A DNA stretch of 64,000 bases, from the NCBI GenBank assembly GCA_039090855.1, contig CM077025.1, forward strand, positions 99,242,489 through 99,306,488, in the 5' to 3' direction. The first letter of the stretch is position 1, and the number at the start of each line of letters is the position of its first letter. The stretch comes from Macrothele yani. Lineage: Eukaryota > Arthropoda > Arachnida > Araneae > Macrothelidae. The translations under genes were made by a program, and so were the position numbers. The notes beneath the pieces are model-generated. The model made no database searches. It was not told the origin of the DNA and saw only the letters and a program-made list of their open reading frames with translations. Below are positions 58,150 through 64,000 of this stretch, one piece after another.

Positions 58150-59340
58150 TAATTCTCATAGTCCTTTGTTGCACTGATGAGAAATTCATAATTGTGCGAT
58201 CTAAATTTGGATAAAAACTTCTTCACTCTTGTTGAGTAAAAATCACCTAAGGGTGGTTACATAAACCTCTGCCCCTTTTTAACACCCTTGGAAAATGTGT
58301 GTGCAATCCTTCCATCATCCAATTTTCCAAAAGCTTTTGCACTTTACATTTAAAAGATTTATAAATGTCAACTCCCAGTGGCTGCAGCTTTTTGGTAAGA
58401 CCACCCAAAATGATGCACAGCTAGGCTGAGATGCCTCTGCAGGCTGTTTTAACTGAATCACAAATGTGCATTGTCATGGAGTCTATGATGAGAAGCCCAC
58501 TTGGTTGGAAAAAGGATCCTTTACATTTCCACCACACTGAATTAAGCAAAGTAAGCATTGTTTGCTCATTCATCCATCTTTTCTTGCTCACCTGAATGGA
58601 TATGCCTTTTGGAAATTCACCCTTCGGAACAGTTTTCCGTTTGAAAATGATCAGTGGCTCTAATTTTTTGGCCATTCAGTGTGCAATGATAAATCATGTT
58701 TATACAATGGTAAATTATGTTTTTCATTGACTGAAGTTTTGATTGTGACTGTGCTGGTGCCACAAACTCCCACAGTGCCATTTGGTGGACAATCAAACAA
58801 AGGGGAATTTCATCCATGCTTATTACTTCATTTAGCTGCAAATTCCCTTTCTTGTTAGCATTTGTAGCAAATATTAAAAATATTATTCTATTTCCTTTCC
58901 CAATCATCTAGAAGTCTTTGTCCAATTGTTGTGCAATTCGAAATTCTTAAGTTCTTTAGTCACATGAAGCAACAGCACCACACAGGTCCTCCTTGGAAAT
59001 TTATCAAACCCATTTCCAGTTCAATTACCCGAGCCTTCATACGAATTTTAACTGTCAACACAGGCAAATCAGCATCACGTTGGGAGGTTACCTACCTCAG
59101 AAGGTTCTTTTCTAAAATCAGCCAACTTGGAATCCCATGACAATTAGGTCTTCACCATTGGTTACCTTTTCTGAGACTTTCTTCATTCTTCCTCCATAGC
59201 CTCTGCTCTCATCAACTTGGAATATTTCACCCACTTTACGATTACCTACTTCTTCAGCTTTATCTACCTCTTTAAGCTTAAATTTGGCTATGAAACTAAA
59301 ATCATTCCTTTCCGATGACATCATAAAAAGCAACGAAGGA
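58150..59340 (-). pseudogene. pogo/CENP-B-type (DDE_1) transposase, dead
   Basis: Minus-strand pieces. 59333-59118 reads SFIAKFKLKEVDKAEEVGNR, the N-terminal HTH ('SYTAxFKLxVVxxAEExGNR'). 58907-58617 reads LNEVISMDEIPLCLIVHQMA, the first-Asp region. 58675-58421 reads PLIIFKRKTVPKGEFPKGIS, KRWMNEQTM and SGLLIIDSMTMHICDSVK, the second Asp (LLxxDxxxxH). 58440-58290 reads GGLTKKLQPLGVDIYKSFK across a frame change, where active proteins have LQPLDVxxNxPFK. The third catalytic Asp is thus Gly. No terminal inverted repeats identified. Confidence 0.85.
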
Positions 59341-60960
59341 AAATATCAGCAGCAAAGACGCTGATCAAACTGTCAAGGACTGACTAGGGGAAGGACTAAC
59401 TACACACAAGATACAGAGCACATGAGACCCAGAACAAGAAACTTGAAAAGGAGGCATGCAAGATTCATGGAGCAAGTGCTGCACGTACATTTTCATTGGC
59501 TGGTGGACAAATGCAGGGAGGTTTATTTGCTCTGAGACACACAAGCAGTCAGCATTGCCCTCTCCAATAATACAAAGCATCCCTCCCCACAAATTTTCTC
59601 AACCTTTCATTAATTTAAGACACCCCTTTCCCCTCCACTCTGTTCCACACAAACTCTCAAATTGCAAAAAAAAATTTCAAGTTCCTTTTCCAATTATACC
59701 ACCTCTCCTGCACATTTTTTTAAATCGGCATATTATATGCAAAACCTAAATTTATCATTTTTTTAGCAGAAAATCTGCTGATTATATGAAGAAAATTGTG
59801 GTATATATGAACATACCAGCTTGGGCACATAAACAAAGGCAAACAAGTGAGAAAGAGGATGAATTTAACATATTCAACCAAGTCTTTATCAATAAGACCA
59901 AGAATGTATGTCATGGTAATGTAGCCTTGATAGCAAGTTTAGTATGATCTATTTCGGAGTAGTGTCAAGAAAAAGTTCATGTGATGCTAGTCCTTCATAA
60001 AAGTTTTCCCAGGCTGGCAAGGTGAGAATCATTAGAGGAGAACATTGTGTGGGCTGTACTTAAACTGCATAGCATGAATTTAAAAGTTATTGTACTTTAT
60101 GGCTCAGAAGAAAACTCTGTAGTTCAGAAGGAATGGATTCCTTTTATAAAGAATTATAATTATGACAGAGGGAAAAGGTTGTTATTTGCAGAAATTTGAA
60201 TAGTCATAGAACAGATATAGTAACAAAGAAGCTCAAGATCCTATCGTGAAATTTAGAGAAAACACGTTTGGCAACTGCTATCCATATGCATGTCAATGCT
60301 ATCTGTTAGGCATGAATTCAGCACATTTATAGTAAATAGGAGGTTACAAACCAGAAAAAATGCATCCATCATGCCACAGTGAAAAAATCTCTAAACATGT
60401 ATTAAGGATGCTCGAGATTTTAGAGGTTCTAAAATAAGCAGTGTATATATTTCAGTAACATCTGCTCTTAGGGTCATTAGTCAAGTCACAAAAACACCAG
60501 CAAATGATATTGAGACACAGCATGGTTGATAAACTGAAGTAGTGCAGTAGGTTTTTTAGATTCAGCATCACATCACAATTCAGCATCACAATCTGATTGG
60601 TGAAAATGTTATTAAAAATTAGCAAACCATTAAAAAGTGTCCAAAACAGAAACTTCACCTAGCAAGAGCATTAGGGTGGACTGGAGCATGTATATAACAG
60701 GAGTTAACAAGGCAAGGGGACAGCATGCCATGTGGCAATATGTGGAACTGAAAATTGGGGAAGAAATATTATTCACAAATACATGAGAAATCCACAAGTA
60801 AATCATTTGCAGCAATCAGAATCTAGAATTGCATTGATTTTAGTTCACTGTTCTGCATGTGTCATCTCAGAAATAAATAATTGTGTAGCCCCAGTTACTT
60901 GGAACTTTATTGTCCTGGAAGGTAAAACAGTAGCACACTCAAATGGAAACTAAGATTCGA
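59341..60960. other. unassigned intronic sequence
   Basis: No coding or RNA feature supported. The segment 60574-60618 (cagcatcacaatctgattgg) recurs at 62255-62295. Confidence 0.4.
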
Positions 60961-61009
60961 AGGGTGAATTCCCTCTCCAGCGTAATGTAATTTAAAAATT
61001 TTTATGAGG

Positions 61010-61660
61010 AAACTAGCTAAATACCCGTTCTTCGAACATGAAAATAAACAATTTCGTAAGTAACTGAATAAACAATTTCGTTCGAAACTGTACATTTAAA
61101 ATCTAGCAAGTCAGATGTTTTTAGAAGCGTGAGCAAAATTGTGTTGCAATCGCTAATATCTCACATTAGAAACATTTTTTTCAAATTTCAATTACTATGA
61201 AAATCTACACGCATATTTATATTTATTGCAGTCACCTTACCACTTATATGACATCACCGTTGCTTCGGAGAAAACCAGGACTATCATACATCATGGTGAA
61301 AACGAATGTTGGTAATTTGATTTTGAATAAAAAAACACTTATATGACATCACCGTTGCTTTGGTGAAAAGGAATGTTGGTAATTTGATTTTGATTAAAAA
61401 AACCTTGACATTTGATATGTCAAACGATAATATAAATGTTTAAATGCAAAGCATATTATGATATAGCACCTTTTACATGATATTTTTAAAAGGGTTCTTT
61501 TTTTTTTTGTTAAATAAATTTAGAACAAATCAAAAAACCTTGATATTCGATATGTCAAGTGATAATAAATGTTTAAATGCAAAGCATATTATGATATAGC
61601 CCTTTTTAAGGTTTTTTGTTAAATAAATTCAGAACAAATAAATTTAGAACAAAATATATA
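61010..61660. repeat. region of tandem duplications
   Basis: acttatatgacatcaccgtt occurs at about 61234-61262 and 61336-61355 with the following gaatgttggtaatttgattt. A second unit with aaatgcaaagcatattatga occurs at 61442 and 61577. A taaatacccgttcttcgaac motif precedes them. Confidence 0.7.
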
Positions 61661-62548
61661 CTGAGCAGGTCAACTCAAGTCATTTGAAACTTAGGGCGGG
61701 GCTTCAGTTGCTGGGCAACAATGGCTCGATCATTGCAAAATGTCCTAGCATTATCAAAGCTGGGTTATTTAAAAAACCCATTTCGACCCACTTAAAGTTA
61801 TCATAGGACAAAATCCTTTCTTGGTGTGCCTCTATGTTGTTAAAGGAACATTCCGGCCAAATATGAAAGTTCAGTAGTTTCTAAGATTCGGTGATGAGAC
61901 AGTGAGGGCTTTCAGTTTTATATGTACAGACTAGGCATTTAGTCTGTGGCCTTGCATGCTGTCACACCGGCCACCGTGCATGTGCCTCACGTCTTTTTCC
62001 CAATGAGCAAAACAGCTTCGTAAACCGTTCACCGTGCATCGTTGTTTAGGCAGTGGAAAACATGAAAGAATGCGAATGATGGTTTTTTATTTGACGTCAC
62101 TAAAATCGTTACTGCTCGGCTCTCTTTTGTCATAGATTAATGTTTCATACACCTAAACCTTTCTGGATAAATGCTCTATGGAATGGTGAAAACTGCATCA
62201 AAATTTTATATTATGTATGAGAAAATGTTACAGGGAGGACAGTGAAAATAGCGATTCAGCATCACAATCTGATTGGTGAAAATGTTATTAAAAACCACTT
62301 TTTGGTTGCCAGCAGAAATAAGTATGGTATCATAGAGGGGAGGGGATAAGCTCATAACACATAGTATCTAACCTGTTGGTCACAGGTTAACAAGGAAGAT
62401 TCTAAGAGGGCACATGTGCAGGCAAATTGGTGTGTTAGGAATCCAAAAGGAAGGCAATTAGCACCATCTGTAGCAATATTATGATAATTTGTTTCACTTT
62501 TATGGATGAGAAGTTTTAAGCAAAATATACACAGATACATGTACTCAC
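61661..62548. other. unassigned intronic sequence
   Basis: Nothing recognised apart from the repeated 62255-62295 block. Confidence 0.4.
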
Positions 62549-62628
62549 TTTTAGACATGCATGATGTAAGGCAGTATTTCCACTCTTGTCCTGCTTTCCT
62601 ATTACAGCTTTTGATTCAATCAAAATTT
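62549..62628 (-). CDS. ANKRD28: ANKRD28-like internal exon (ankyrin repeat, first exon in window)
   Basis: This 80-bp minus-strand exon is bounded by an acceptor (pyrimidine tract then ctgcag) at 62629 and a donor gtgagt at 62548. It encodes ILIESKAVIGKQDKSGN followed by TALHHACLK, the start of an ankyrin repeat with the TALHxAC turn. The order of this segment and the next four exons follows the C-terminal repeats of the ANKRD28/44/52 family, which scaffold PP6 phosphatase in the cytoplasm. The first two bases complete a codon begun in an exon outside the window, and the exon ends on a codon boundary. No preceding exon was recognised between 62629 and 64000. Splice sites and reading are seen directly; the orthology rests on remembered family sequence. 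Confidence 0.85.
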
Positions 62629-63840
62629 CTGCAGGAAAAAAAAAATAATCTCAGGATGAAATTGCAATTTATTTGCAATAAATGAGGTAAAAAAAGTAAA
62701 GTTTACATTCAAGATTAGAACTTACAGCCAGTGTAAGTGTTGGTAAACTTTAGCGATGGCTCAGAAATCACATTACTGTTCTTTTGTCACCATTATGACC
62801 AGTGATAAAAAGTAGCAGTTCCAAATTTGCTGATAAGAATGTCACCATTAGCTGAGTTTGAGCAATGCTTGGGGTCCAAAGTCACTGCTCCATCATAATT
62901 TTGGTTACCATGTCACCATATCTAAACAATTTGTATCCTTTTCTGTTGAAACATTATAGAGGTTGCTAGTGATGTGAGCCTTCTTTCAGTCTCCCATTTT
63001 TCCATTGTTCAAGCCAGTTTTTGGCTTGGCTTTCACTGTACATTCATTCCTATACAAAGAATTCAAAGTGAGCCAATTGCAACAGTGATTTTGTAACTGT
63101 TGCAAGCAAGATGACCATTCACTGTTCCATTACTTCTTTGTCATCCCTCTCATAAACAGTGATTTTGTTACTGTTACAAGACAGTGACTCACACTTCCAG
63201 ATTCTTTACAGCTCCATAACTGCTGACATGGTGATTTTGTCACCATTTAAAGTCACTATTACTTCCGTGGAACTATCACAAAAAGCACTGTTAAGCTTAC
63301 CTTTAGTAAACATTGTAGTGATTAAGATGCATCCCAACACCATCATACCCACAACCTTGGTTTCGTGACGCCAAATCTTGGATGAACAGTCTAGCTAAGC
63401 ATCAACAGAATATGCACAGAAGTATCTCAAGGGAAAAGATATGCCAAAGATGATGGTAAATCAAACTTTCATGCATTTTATGGATTTTTTTCAGTAAATG
63501 GCAAGAGTGCAAGGCATCCCAAATATGGCATTCCACCTATCGACTTTGGCAGCTCTGAGCTTTCAAGTAGTTCCCAACTCTGCACGTACCACTTCATGTT
63601 GTTTATATACTGTATATAGGCAGAGATGCCAACATGAGAAAGGGGTCATCAGTAAAAAATATCCAAAGTTTTCAGCAGTTTTCAGTAAAACTGCTTCGAC
63701 CTTCAGTAACATTTTCAGTATATCAAAAATATTTATTTTAAAATCTCAGAATCGTTTATAACACTTTTAATAAAATGAATAAGTTCCAAAATGTAGTATA
63801 CATATATATTTCTGCAGTAGAGGCCATAACTTAGCAGTGA
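62629..63840. other. intron, unassigned
   Basis: Upstream (minus-strand sense) intron of the ANKRD28-like gene; no further ankyrin exon identified. The segment 63160-63260 repeats gattttgttactgtta-type phrases. Confidence 0.4.
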
Positions 63841-64000
63841 AAGTTCAGTTTTGACTTCCAGCCCCGACATACGAGGTACAGAAGCAGCATCGGTGTGCCG
63901 GGTGATACCCGAAACGCGAGCTATTCCGCGAAAAAGAGAAGTCCCGCGTGCGTCGACATGCGAGCTATAGAGATGTCATCGGCATGGAGGGTGACACCCG
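63841..64000. repeat. GC-rich repeat at window edge
   Basis: Two copies of catcggtgtgccgggtgata / catcggcatggagggtgaca, each leading to cccg, about 88 bp apart, with gcgagctat repeated between them. Truncated by the window end. Confidence 0.6.

Overview
The window is AT-rich, intron-sized eukaryotic nuclear DNA from an invertebrate animal. The main clue to lineage is a nuclear copy of mitochondrial nad5 (about 42800-43187) that reads correctly only with the invertebrate mitochondrial code (TGA=Trp, AGA=Ser). Phylum cannot be fixed from the window. No bacterial-type operons, rRNA, CRISPR array or confident functional tRNA were seen.

One host gene is supported. Five short exons on the minus strand (62549-62628, 54776-54858, 43856-43947, 31373-31510, 8127-8230) have canonical splice sites and compatible phases. 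They encode the C-terminal ankyrin repeats and tail of an ANKRD28/ANKRD44/ANKRD52-type protein, a regulatory ankyrin subunit of protein phosphatase 6. Its introns are about 7.7, 10.8, 12.3 and 23.1 kb, so nearly everything from 8.2 to 62.5 kb is intronic. The region below 8126 is 3' UTR and downstream DNA.

The rest is a dense graveyard of mobile elements. (i) 640-7310: a pogo-like TIR element carrying a Penelope-like pair, then a hAT-like unit with a 1.4 kb palindrome. (ii) 9085-15690: an old foldback split by an RTE-type LINE (12-bp TSD) and a hAT element (8-bp TSD). (iii) 17762-18249: a near-perfect foldback MITE. (iv) 18388-29352: a LINE copy split by a 7.25 kb TTAA-flanked element (itself carrying a Tc1-like copy) and by two hAT elements in one target. 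(v) 32086-33881: a mariner holding a 496-bp Penelope-like insert. (vi) 34-37 kb: SINEs, a Penelope-like pair and an iterated palindrome. (vii) 37383-42240: two Penelope-like retroelements. (viii) 42800-43187: the NUMT. (ix) 45690-47210: a tandem repeat interrupted by an 868-bp tRNA-like SINE composite with a 12-bp TSD. (x) 47575-50534: mariner-type fragment, LINE fragments, hAT MITE and a second mariner. (xi) 51243-57270: a nearly complete LINE, a second truncated LINE and another Penelope-like pair. (xii) 58150-59340: a dead pogo/CENP-B-type transposase.

No mobile-element gene appears intact; every one has stops, frameshifts, deletions or lost catalytic residues. The nested insertions give a relative chronology, and the most unusual object is the 7.25 kb TTAA element with a decayed gene of a family I cannot place.
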